Origin: Pseudomonas fluorescens
Lineage (GTDB): Bacteria; Pseudomonadota; Gammaproteobacteria; Pseudomonadales; Pseudomonadaceae
Assembly: GCF_902498065.1 (NCBI RefSeq)
Contig: NZ_CABVIR010000007.1
Location: forward strand, 248,001 to 312,000
Length of the DNA stretch: 64,000 nucleotides
Direction: 5' to 3'
Shown: piece after piece, positions 53,145 to 60,588 of the stretch
How the letters are laid out: each line of letters opens with the position of its first letter
Position numbering within the stretch: position 1 is the first letter of the stretch
Made by a program: the position numbers and the translations under genes
The notes under the pieces: generated by a model
The model's input: only the letters and a program-made list of their open reading frames with translations
Database searches by the model: none
What the model was told of the DNA's origin: nothing

Positions 53145-53241
53145 CCCTTGTGGGAGCGAGCCTGCTCGCGATGGCGGTACATCAGGCGACATCAATGCTC
53201 GATGTGTCGGCCTCTTCGCGAGCAGGCTCGCTCCCACAGGG
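53145..53241. repeat. REP doublet (REPIN), GCGAGC subtype
   Basis: Inverted GTGGGAGCGAGCCTGCTCGC units around a ~50-bp spacer. A decayed single unit (TTCGCGAGCAAGCTTGTTCC) precedes it at about 53079-53100. This is the last REP seen going right; none occurs in the following 10.7 kb. Confidence 0.92.
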
Positions 53242-53255
53242 ACGGTGGTGGTCAG

Positions 53256-54674
53256 TTACTGACTTGGTGTGTCCAGCAACCGCAAGAACCGCTCCCGCAC
53301 CTGCAGGTTATCGCTGTGCGCCACGTTGAAACGCAGGAAGTGACTGGCATCCGGCGCTTTGCTGAGCAGGGTGCCGGGCGCCAGCACCAGGTCAATATCC
53401 AGCCCCTTCCTCGCCAGCGTTTCGGCATGATGCCCTTCGGGCAATCGCGTCCAGAGAAACAACCCTTCATGGGGCAGCGATGAAACCGAGCAACCGGCTT
53501 CCACCAACCAACGGCTCACCCGACTGCTCGACTCGTAAAGCCGATCCACCGTGCGCCGGGTGTGTTTGGCGTAGCTGCCGTCACTGAGCATCGTGCAGAT
53601 AATCTGCTCCGCCAGTTCCGACGTCATGCCACCGCAGGCCATTTTCAGGGTGACCATCCGTGCCGCCAGTTGCGGCGAAAGCACCGCATAGCTGACCCGA
53701 CTGTTGGCCGTCAGGGTCTTGGAGAAGCCAGAAACGTAACTGACGTTGTCCAGCCCGCCCGCTGCCAGGCGCGGTGTCGTTCGTTGCTGCATATCGCAAT
53801 ACAAATCGTCTTCGACGATGTGAAAACCATATCGGTGGCTCAACTCCAGCAAGCGATAGACCTGCGCCGGGGAGAACGAGTGCCCGGTCGGGTTGTGCAG
53901 GGTGTTGTTGGTCATGTAGAGCACGGGCCGATGGACAATCAGCAATTGCTCGAAGGCGTCCAGGTCCATGCCCTCAGCGGCACGGGGAATGGTGATGACC
54001 CGGGCGCCATGCAAGGCCAGGTTGGTGTGCATGGTGAAGTAGCAGGGGTCGTCGAGCAGCACCGTGTCGCCGGGTTTGACCAGCAGGCGCATCAGCATGT
54101 CGATGGCCTGCACGGTGTTGGCGGTGGTGATGATCTGGTCCACCGGCACTTCGATGCCCAAGGTCGCCAGTTTGACCCGCAACGCTTCGCGCAGCGGCAA
54201 ATAACCGGCGGCGACGCCGTACTCGCCCATGCGCAGGGAGGTGGCGCGCAGGGTGCCGCGCACGGCTTTCAACAATTCTTCTGCCGGCAGCCACGAGGAC
54301 GGCAGGAAACCGGCACCTGGGCGTAGCGCGCCGTTGTCCTGCAGTACCGCGCGGCGGACCACGCTCAGTGTGTCTTGAGGTTGCAGGTCGGGGCCGGCAT
54401 CGGTCTTGAGCGTGAGGCTGGAACGGTGCACGTAATGCCCCGAACCCTGGCGTGAAACCACCAGACCCTTGGCGCGCAAGCGGTCCAGCGCATCCACCAC
54501 CGTGGACTTGCCCACGTTCATCAACTCGGAAAGTTCGCGAATCGGCGGCAGCCGCGAGCCGTGAGGCAGCCCGCCCTGGCTGATCACCACCGACAATTGA
54601 TCGACAATCTGCTGGACCAGCGGCACTCCCGGCTGGAACTCGATGGCGGCGATCACTGCTCGCTGAACCTGCAT
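53256..54674 (-). CDS. MocR-type regulator (GntR HTH plus aminotransferase-like domain)
   Basis: A 472-residue PLP-dependent transcription factor. The GntR-type winged helix (about residues 12-80: LVQQIVDQL, RLPPIRELSELMNVGKSTVVDALDRL, GLVVSRQGSGHYV) is joined to a fold-type I aminotransferase domain (about 120-460). PLP-binding residues are recognisable: Asp289 in IVEDDLY and the Schiff-base Lys319 in GFSKTLT, both intact, so it should sense PLP together with an amino acid or amine. It is divergent from the MFS/ATP-grasp unit across 148 bp with a strong palindrome; it is the likely local regulator of the biosynthetic genes. Confidence 0.92.
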   Translation of the reverse strand: MQVQRAVIAAIEFQPGVPLVQQIVDQLSVVISQGGLPHGSRLPPIRELSELMNVGKSTVVDALDRLRAKGLVVSRQGSGHYVHRSSLTLKTDAGPDLQPQDTLSVVRRAVLQDNGALRPGAGFLPSSWLPAEELLKAVRGTLRATSLRMGEYGVAAGYLPLREALRVKLATLGIEVPVDQIITTANTVQAIDMLMRLLVKPGDTVLLDDPCYFTMHTNLALHGARVITIPRAAEGMDLDAFEQLLIVHRPVLYMTNNTLHNPTGHSFSPAQVYRLLELSHRYGFHIVEDDLYCDMQQRTTPRLAAGGLDNVSYVSGFSKTLTANSRVSYAVLSPQLAARMVTLKMACGGMTSELAEQIICTMLSDGSYAKHTRRTVDRLYESSSRVSRWLVEAGCSVSSLPHEGLFLWTRLPEGHHAETLARKGLDIDLVLAPGTLLSKAPDASHFLRFNVAHSDNLQVRERFLRLLDTPSQ

Positions 54675-54822
54675 TTTACTGGTCTCTCCGGCAGTAAAGT
54701 TCGTTTGATTCTATACGAACTTGCTCTGATGAAAACAAGCGACTCTCTCTACCATCACCTTACAGACTTTCCTGATTGTTCGCGCTGAACGCCTGAATAA
54801 TCGCTGGTTCCAGAGGTGTTGC
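54675..54822. promoter_or_regulatory. Divergent promoter region of the regulator and unit 1
   Basis: 148-bp gap between the MocR-type gene and the exporter gene. Besides the palindrome at 54697-54722, a second inverted repeat TTTACT-N12-AGTAAA lies at 54675-54698, overlapping it by 2 bp and next to the regulator's start, consistent with autoregulation. Confidence 0.6.
54697..54722. promoter_or_regulatory. Predicted MocR operator palindrome
   Basis: Perfect inverted repeat AAGTTCG-N12-CGAACTT. The halves are 19 bp apart centre to centre, suited to one dimer binding about two helical turns. It sits between the two divergent starts. Confidence 0.6.
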
Positions 54823-55923
54823 ATGAGTGTTCAAACAACGGTCGCCGTCGCTAAACCGGTGATTAACATTCGCCTGTTCACGATTCGAATCATCACTGCC
54901 GTGTCGCTGTTCGCGGTGCTGGGCAAGGCCAACGTCTGGCTCGACACTGCCACCAACAGCATCCTCGCCCTCGGGTATCGCGCGTTATTGCTGTTACTGC
55001 CGCTGACGCTATTGGTGCTGGGCCGTCGCTCCCTGAGCGTCACACTGATGTGTGCCGCCCTTGGGCTGGTATTACTCGCGGTCACCAGCAATCAGGGCAT
55101 GGTGATGTTCGCCGCCGCGTTGTTCGCCTACGGCATTGCCATTGCCGGTTATCTGATCAAGAGCGAAGCCGCCCAGACCAAAGAGGGCGCGGCCTACAAC
55201 CGCGTCGCCATGAACATGGGCAGTCTGGTGGCGGGGCTGATCCTGCTCTCGCCGCTGCTGACCCCGACGATGTTTTTTCTCGGCGCCGCCAGTTTTGTCC
55301 TGCTGTGCCTGCCCATCGCCATGGGCGCGACCTTCACCACGCAATCGACGGTCGCCCAACCGACCACCCACGACGGCAGCGGCTGGCGCAACAAACTGCC
55401 GTGGGTGATCGCCGGGATCATCATGGGCATCAAGCTGTTCGGCGTGTTCTCGATCCTGCCCCAGGCAATCCTGCTCAAAACCGGTGAACTGCCGGCCTGG
55501 TATGGCCTGATGCTGATCCTCAACAGCGCCGTGGTGGTCTTCGCCCAGGTGCCGGTGATGAAACTGATCGAACGTACCGGGCGCTTCAAGGTGGTGGCCG
55601 TCATCGGGATCATCATCGGTGGTTTCGCGGTGCTCTCGTCACCGGCGGCGTTCCACGTCGAAACCCTCGCCGGCGCGTTGATCTGGGTGGCGCTGCTGTC
55701 CATCGCCGAGTGCGCGTTCAGCTACCTCGATTACTTCTCCGTCAAACAAAACAACATGTTCGTCAAGGAAGTGTCCCTGGGCGTCGGTGCCGGGCTGACG
55801 GTGCTGATCATGCGGGTGATGCCGCCGTCCTATAGCGCTCTGGTACTGGCTGCCATCGGCGCGGGCGGCATCCTCGCCTGGTACTGGTTCAACCGCAGAG
55901 CCAACGCGTCACTGCACGACTGA
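54823..55923 (+). CDS. MFS-like membrane exporter
   Basis: A 366-residue integral membrane protein with about 11-12 hydrophobic segments and a short cytoplasmic loop near residues 175-190 (QSTVAQPTTHDGSGWRNK). The pattern fits a compact major-facilitator exporter; I see no strong signature for a named subfamily. It is the first gene of unit 1 and 42 bp precede the ATP-grasp gene, which suggests it exports the ligase product, as the exporter does in dipeptide clusters such as bacilysin. Export role is inferred. Confidence 0.7.
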   Translation: MSVQTTVAVAKPVINIRLFTIRIITAVSLFAVLGKANVWLDTATNSILALGYRALLLLLPLTLLVLGRRSLSVTLMCAALGLVLLAVTSNQGMVMFAAALFAYGIAIAGYLIKSEAAQTKEGAAYNRVAMNMGSLVAGLILLSPLLTPTMFFLGAASFVLLCLPIAMGATFTTQSTVAQPTTHDGSGWRNKLPWVIAGIIMGIKLFGVFSILPQAILLKTGELPAWYGLMLILNSAVVVFAQVPVMKLIERTGRFKVVAVIGIIIGGFAVLSSPAAFHVETLAGALIWVALLSIAECAFSYLDYFSVKQNNMFVKEVSLGVGAGLTVLIMRVMPPSYSALVLAAIGAGGILAWYWFNRRANASLHD

Positions 55924-55965
55924 GTCACCGCGTTTGCGTTTTTTACTCCACAGGTCGGAGGTTTC

Positions 55966-57246
55966 ATGAGCACCACGTCATGCGTAGTAGTGGTCGGGTA
56001 CAACGGCAACCGGGTTCACGATATCCAGAAGCTGCGCGACCTCTGCAAAAAACTCTACGACGCCCGGTTGATCCTGCTGGTCGAGAATATTCAGCCTGAT
56101 GACGACCAGGTGGCCGATCACGTCTGCAGCACGTCCCTGGCGCCGGAAGACGTCACCGACTCCCTGGAACTGGTGGCGGGGTGCTTGAATGCCGATCACT
56201 GGAAGCTGATCGGCGTGCTGCCGTTTTCCGACCGTGGCGTACTGCTCGGCGCGGCGCTGGCGAGCCATTACGGTTTGCCCGGCATCACCCCGGCCGAGGC
56301 GCGTGCGGGGTTGGATAAACAAATCTTTCGCAAGCTGGAAGCGGCGGCCGAGCGTTCGCCGGAAGATTATCGTGCGGTGTTTTCCGTGCGCATCGACAGT
56401 CTCGCGGAGCTGCGTCAACGGGTCGTTGAGCTGGGCGGTAAAGCCTTCATCAAACCCGCCTGCGAAGGCGCGAGCAGAGGTTGTCGGGTCATCCATCATC
56501 CGTCCGAATGCGATGAGGCGTGGCAGGCACTCAAGCCGTATCGCGAGGGCGGCATCGTCCTTGAAGAGTTGATCCAGAACGCCCGGGAATACAGCTGGGA
56601 TTTCGTCGCGGGCAGCACGTGGGTCACTGAGAAAACCACCACCGAAGGCGCCTATCGCGCGGAAATCCAGCAAGTGGTGCCGGCACCGCTGGCGGCAGAC
56701 GTGCAGGCCCGGCTGGCGGCCGCCGGACGACACATGTCCGGGTTGGTCTCGCTGGATAACGGCGCGTACCACAACGAGGTGTTCCTGCGCGCCGACGGCC
56801 TGACGTCGGCGGTGGAAACCAACATGCGCCCCGGCGGCATGCATATCTGGGACCTGGCCAGGCTGGCGTTCGTCGATTTCGATCCATGGGAGCGCTGGGT
56901 CAGATGGGCGGTAGAAGGCAAGACCGACCATCACGATCCCGTTGCACGGGGCTATTGCGGCATCCGTCTACTTCGGGCGTCGGCCGGCGGACTGCTGCGC
57001 TACGTGCCGGACATCGAGTCCCTGGCCCGGGATCTGAACATCGATCTGGTGGAAGGGGTTTACGCCAAACGCCTCAGTGATTCGGTCACCGCACTGGTGA
57101 AGGACAACACCTCGTTTATCGGCCACATCGTGTTGTTCAGCGAAGACTACGGACGGCTCAGCGACAACCTGCTGCGCCTGGCGGACGCCATCGAGTCACG
57201 TGTCGAAGTCACCTGTCTGGCAGCGCCGGCGAGAGCCATGGGTTGA
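55966..57246 (+). CDS. ATP-grasp ligase (putative amino-acid/peptide ligase)
   Basis: A 426-residue ATP-grasp enzyme of the biotin-carboxylase-like/L-amino-acid ligase type. N-terminal Rossmann-like part (about 5-110), ATP-grasp part with FIKPACEGASRG (about 161-172, ATP lid), IVLEEL (197-202, adenine site) and the Mg-binding ExNxR segment VETNMRPGG (E284, N286, R288). Members ligate a carboxylate to an amine through acyl-phosphate. With no NRPS nearby, it is the candidate for the amide-forming step. Which carboxylate and amine it joins is unknown. Confidence 0.85.
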   Translation: MSTTSCVVVVGYNGNRVHDIQKLRDLCKKLYDARLILLVENIQPDDDQVADHVCSTSLAPEDVTDSLELVAGCLNADHWKLIGVLPFSDRGVLLGAALASHYGLPGITPAEARAGLDKQIFRKLEAAAERSPEDYRAVFSVRIDSLAELRQRVVELGGKAFIKPACEGASRGCRVIHHPSECDEAWQALKPYREGGIVLEELIQNAREYSWDFVAGSTWVTEKTTTEGAYRAEIQQVVPAPLAADVQARLAAAGRHMSGLVSLDNGAYHNEVFLRADGLTSAVETNMRPGGMHIWDLARLAFVDFDPWERWVRWAVEGKTDHHDPVARGYCGIRLLRASAGGLLRYVPDIESLARDLNIDLVEGVYAKRLSDSVTALVKDNTSFIGHIVLFSEDYGRLSDNLLRLADAIESRVEVTCLAAPARAMG

Positions 57247-57295
57247 GTCTCGCGGATCTGCGCTTTGGTATTTTTGAGTTGAGAGGATTGTTTCA

Positions 57296-57793
57296 ATGAT
57301 CGAGCAAAAAATGACCTGTGATGAACGCTTTATAGCCCTGGCGAAAGAGCTCGACTATGACATCTACGGCGAGAACACCGCGGGCGGTCATTACGTGCCG
57401 CTGATTCGGCATCACGATGAGCTCTATCTCAGCGGTCTGGTGCCACGCATGACGGGCAAAATCCAGTACCCCGGCAGAGTGGGGCTGGAGCTCAGCCTGA
57501 GCGATGCGCAAGCGGCCGCCAGTATCAGCGCCATGCGCGGGCTGGCCCTGATCGTCGATGCCATCGGCTCGCTGGACAAAATAAAGTCGCTGATACGTAT
57601 CACGGTCTACGTGAAATCCACGGCGGACTTTGTTGACCTCAGCGAAGTTGCCAACGGTGCGTCGGATGTCTTCAGTCATGTACTGGGCGATGCGGGCAAA
57701 CATACTCGAACCACGGTCGGCGTTTATCAGTTACCGAAAAATGCCGCCGTGGAAGTTGACATGATTGTGGCGCTTCGGCCTTCGGTGTTGTGA
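57296..57793 (+). CDS. RidA/YjgF-family protein (long form)
   Basis: A 165-residue RidA-like protein with an N-terminal helical extension (MTCDERFIALAKELDYDIYG) before the chorismate-mutase-like fold. The family's key arginine is present in TRTTVGVYQLPKNAAVEVDMI (about residues 140-160). RidA proteins hydrolyse reactive imines/enamines or act in catabolic pathways. In this cluster it could process an imine from the aminotransferase, aminomutase or N-oxygenase. Fifty bases after the ATP-grasp gene. Confidence 0.85.
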   Translation: MIEQKMTCDERFIALAKELDYDIYGENTAGGHYVPLIRHHDELYLSGLVPRMTGKIQYPGRVGLELSLSDAQAAASISAMRGLALIVDAIGSLDKIKSLIRITVYVKSTADFVDLSEVANGASDVFSHVLGDAGKHTRTTVGVYQLPKNAAVEVDMIVALRPSVL

Positions 57794-57875
57794 GTGTTAG
57801 TGTGCCGACTTTACAGCGATCAATTGTTCGCCTAGTGTCTGGTCACTTAACTCGCTAATCAGTCGGTGTTTGCGG

Positions 57876-58343
57876 ATGAATAACATTCAAGGTGGGTTTT
57901 TTTCATATAAAGACTTTCGTCAGAGTTTAACCCGCCCGCCGGTGAATGCACGGGTGTGGAAGGGCGATGAACTGACCGATATGCGTCAGAGCCTTGCGGC
58001 CAGCGAGGTGGACATTGTGGCCCTGGCTCACCATGACAGCAGCGAAGGTTGCAAACTGACGCCAGGGATGGCGGTGTCGATGCAATGGTTGAAACCCGGC
58101 ACGGAGCTGAACGGTCATGCTCATTCATGGTGGCACCTGTTCATCATTCAGTCCGGCAGCGGCACCTTGACCCTGGGCGATGCCGATGCAGTGAACATCA
58201 GCTCCGGCGACGTGTTGCTGGTGCCGGCCTGGACCCGGCACGGCTTCGTCAACACCAGCGCCACTGAGCCGCTGGCCATGCTGAACATGAGCAACATGCC
58301 CCAGATGGCGCTGCTCTCCAATGCTGCAGACGCCACGGTCTGA
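57876..58343 (+). CDS. Cupin-domain protein, possible four-His metal site
   Basis: A 155-residue single-domain cupin. Motif 1 reads NGHAHSWWHLFIIQSGSG: H81 and H83 are standard, but the usual Glu is replaced by His87. Motif 2, GDVLLVPAWTRHGFVN, supplies H122. The site may thus bind metal by four histidines. Small cupins in amino-acid natural-product clusters include isomerases and N-N bond or hydroxylation helpers, so a catalytic role is plausible. The ATG at 57876 is preferred over a TTG 6 bp earlier. Last gene of unit 1. Confidence 0.82.
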   Translation: MNNIQGGFFSYKDFRQSLTRPPVNARVWKGDELTDMRQSLAASEVDIVALAHHDSSEGCKLTPGMAVSMQWLKPGTELNGHAHSWWHLFIIQSGSGTLTLGDADAVNISSGDVLLVPAWTRHGFVNTSATEPLAMLNMSNMPQMALLSNAADATV

Positions 58344-58372
58344 CACGCTCAATCAGCCCCGTCACTGTCCCA

Positions 58373-58401
58373 GGGAGTCCGCATTCGCCGACTCCCTTTT
58401 T
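58373..58401 (+). terminator. Rho-independent terminator ending unit 1
   Basis: GGGAGTC / GACTCCC stem with a ten-base loop and a run of five T. It separates the cupin gene from the GST-led unit 2. Confidence 0.85.
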
Positions 58402-58436
58402 CATTTCTGACACCTCCTGGCCATGGCTCTTTTGAG

Positions 58437-58475
58437 TTTCTGTATCCGTAGAAACAGATAATTTCTGTATCTGTT
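58437..58475. promoter_or_regulatory. Repeated TTTCTGTATC operator-like sites before unit 2
   Basis: TTTCTGTATC (58437-58446), its inverted form GAAACAGATA (58451-58460) and again TTTCTGTATCTGTT (58462-58475) lie ~75-110 bp upstream of the GST start, right after the terminator. The arrangement suggests a multi-site operator/promoter for unit 2, distinct in sequence from the MocR palindrome. Confidence 0.5.
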
Positions 58476-58547
58476 CAGCACCTGAGCAACTAACTACGAT
58501 CGATTCCAATGCAACGGATTATTGTGGTTAGTGCAAGGGAGCGTTCT

Positions 58548-59192
58548 ATGGATAGTACGAAGCTGAAACTCTATGTCGGCGCAGATTTTGTCAGCGCTTT
58601 TGCAATGTCGGCATTTGTGGCGTTGAAAGAGAAGCAACTTTCATTTGAACTTGTCACGGTGGACTTGAAGGCTCGCGATAACTACCTGGCGAATTATCGT
58701 GATGTATCGCTGACCTGCAAGATTCCCACTCTGGTTCATGATGGTTTTGCGCTGTCGGAATCTTCGGCCATTGCCGAATACCTGGAAGACATAGCGCCGG
58801 GGCATAAAAAGCTGTTCCCGCTCGACATCAAACAGCGCGCTCGCGCCCGTCAACTCCAGGCATGGCTGCGCAGTGATTTGTTGGTGATTCGCAAAGAGCG
58901 TCCGGCAGACCTCATCTACTTCGGCAAGAAAGACAACCCGTTGTCCGACGAGGCCTTGGCTGCGGTCGCAAGGCTGTTCTTCGTGGCGGACCGGTTGCTG
59001 GAGGAGGGCGCCGATCACCTGTTCGGTGACTGGAGCATTGCCGACACCGACCTGGCAATCATGCTCAACCGACTGCTCGCCAATGGCGATCGCGTGCCTC
59101 AGCGGCTCGCGGCCTATGTGCGTCGGCAGTGGGATCGCGACAGCGTTCGGGCATGGATGGACATAGAGCGCGCAGCGCCGGTCATCCAGTAA
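58548..59192 (+). CDS. Glutathione S-transferase, YfcF-like
   Basis: A 214-residue GST. The N-terminal thioredoxin-like half contains PTLVHDGFALSESSAIAEYLED (glutathione site), and the helical half RARARQLQAWLRSDLLVIRKERP and WSIADTDLAIMLNRL closely resembles E. coli YfcF in length and motifs. The ATG at 58548 has an AAGGGAG site; the longer frame from 58509 does not. It heads unit 2. It could conjugate or reduce a reactive intermediate or protect against oxidative by-products; no direct evidence for either. Confidence 0.87.
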   Translation: MDSTKLKLYVGADFVSAFAMSAFVALKEKQLSFELVTVDLKARDNYLANYRDVSLTCKIPTLVHDGFALSESSAIAEYLEDIAPGHKKLFPLDIKQRARARQLQAWLRSDLLVIRKERPADLIYFGKKDNPLSDEALAAVARLFFVADRLLEEGADHLFGDWSIADTDLAIMLNRLLANGDRVPQRLAAYVRRQWDRDSVRAWMDIERAAPVIQ

Positions 59193-59223
59193 CTCACGCC
59201 AGGCAATCACCAGGAGCGCTGCC

Positions 59224-60564
59224 ATGCAGGGACCGTCGGAGCAGGAAAGATTCAAACCCTACAACTCACGCACCATTCTCGACACACCGTACTGGCAGAA
59301 ACTGACGCCAGCGTTGCAGGAAGCCATGACGGTGGTGGCGCGGGTCATGCCGTTTCGCACCAATGAATACGTGCTGGGCACGCTGATCGACTGGGACAAC
59401 ATCCCGGACGATCCGATTTTTCGCATGACGTTTCCGCACAAGGACATGCTGCTGCCGGATGAGTATGCGTCGCTCAAGCAATTGATCGAACGGGACGACG
59501 CCGTCGCCATCAAGCGGCGGATCGAGGCGATCTGGTTGCGCATGAACCCGCATCCGGCCGGGCAGCTGACGCACAACGGCGCGACCCTCGACGGAAAAGT
59601 CCTGCCGGGCATTCAGCACAAGTACCGCGAGACTGTGCTGTTTTTCCCCGGCGCCGGTCAGACGTGTCACGCCTACTGCACGTTCTGCTTCCGCTGGGCG
59701 CAGTTCATCGGCGAGGAAGAACTCAAGTTCAACGCGCGTGAGTCCCAGGAGCTGGTGAATTACCTGCGGGTGCACACTGAAGTGACGGACGTGCTGATCA
59801 CCGGTGGCGATCCGATGATCATGAACACCCGGTCGCTGGCCGGTTACATCGAGCCGCTGCTGGCGCTGCCGCACCTCAAAAGCATCCGCATCGGCACCAA
59901 GTCCGTGGCGTACTGGCCGCAGCGGTTTGTCAGCGACAAGGACGCGCCGGAACTGCTGGATCTGTTTAAACGCATTGTCGCGGCCGGGAAAAATCTGTCG
60001 GTCATGGGGCACTACAACCACCCGGTCGAGATTCGTCAGGACATCGCCCGGCAGGCCATCGAGCGCATTCGGTCCACCGGAGCGACGTTGCGCATGCAGG
60101 CGCCGGTGATCCGCCACATCAACGAAAACCCTGGGGATTGGGCCGAACTGTGGACCGAGGGAGTGCGGCTGGGCGCGGTGCCTTATTACATGTTTGTCGA
60201 GCGCGATACCGGCCCCAGCCACTACTTTGCAATGCCGTTGGCGCGGGCCTTCGAGATCTTCCAGGCGGCTTACCGCACGGTCTCCGGGCTGGCGCGCACC
60301 GTGCGCGGGCCGTCCATGAGCACCTTCTACGGCAAGGTGCTGATTAACGGCATCGAGACCGTGGCCGGGGAAAAAGTCTTCGTGTTGCAGTTTCTCCAGG
60401 CCCGGGACCCGCAATGGGTGTTGCGCACGTTCTACGCGCGCTTTGATCCGAACGCGACCTGGTTCGATGAGTTGCGGCCAGCGTTTGGCGAGCGCTCGTT
60501 CTTCTTTCAGCCAGAGCCTGTTGCGGCGCCCGAATTAATACCGGTCCTGCTCGAAACGGCGTAG
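59224..60564 (+). CDS. KamA-family radical SAM 2,3-aminomutase, non-lysine substrate predicted
   Basis: A 446-residue PLP- and [4Fe-4S]-dependent radical SAM enzyme related to lysine 2,3-aminomutase. The cluster-binding CxxxCxxC is C148-C152-C155 (TCHAYCTFCF), the SAM site includes LITGGDPMI (191-199), and the PLP lysine is probably K371 (FYGKVLIN). By eye, the two Asp that bind the lysine epsilon-amine in the clostridial enzyme align with R327 (VERD) and R361 (TVRGP), and a three-residue insertion precedes K371. This argues against lysine and for an acidic or other substrate. Likely makes a beta-amino acid. Confidence 0.88.
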   Translation: MQGPSEQERFKPYNSRTILDTPYWQKLTPALQEAMTVVARVMPFRTNEYVLGTLIDWDNIPDDPIFRMTFPHKDMLLPDEYASLKQLIERDDAVAIKRRIEAIWLRMNPHPAGQLTHNGATLDGKVLPGIQHKYRETVLFFPGAGQTCHAYCTFCFRWAQFIGEEELKFNARESQELVNYLRVHTEVTDVLITGGDPMIMNTRSLAGYIEPLLALPHLKSIRIGTKSVAYWPQRFVSDKDAPELLDLFKRIVAAGKNLSVMGHYNHPVEIRQDIARQAIERIRSTGATLRMQAPVIRHINENPGDWAELWTEGVRLGAVPYYMFVERDTGPSHYFAMPLARAFEIFQAAYRTVSGLARTVRGPSMSTFYGKVLINGIETVAGEKVFVLQFLQARDPQWVLRTFYARFDPNATWFDELRPAFGERSFFFQPEPVAAPELIPVLLETA

Positions 60565-60588
60565 GACGATTCATCAGGAGATAGGGAT

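Noticed and set aside
10848..53241. CRISPR array suspected from many similar short repeats
   Set aside because: The repeats are dispersed inverted REP doublets without regular spacers, and there are no cas genes.
53256..54674. Calling this gene a catalytic aminotransferase of the pathway
   Set aside because: The N-terminal GntR winged helix and the divergent position mark it as a MocR-type regulator; the PLP domain is a sensor in this family.
59266..60414. 382-residue minus-strand open frame
   Set aside because: Antisense to the radical SAM aminomutase gene, whose motifs are clear.
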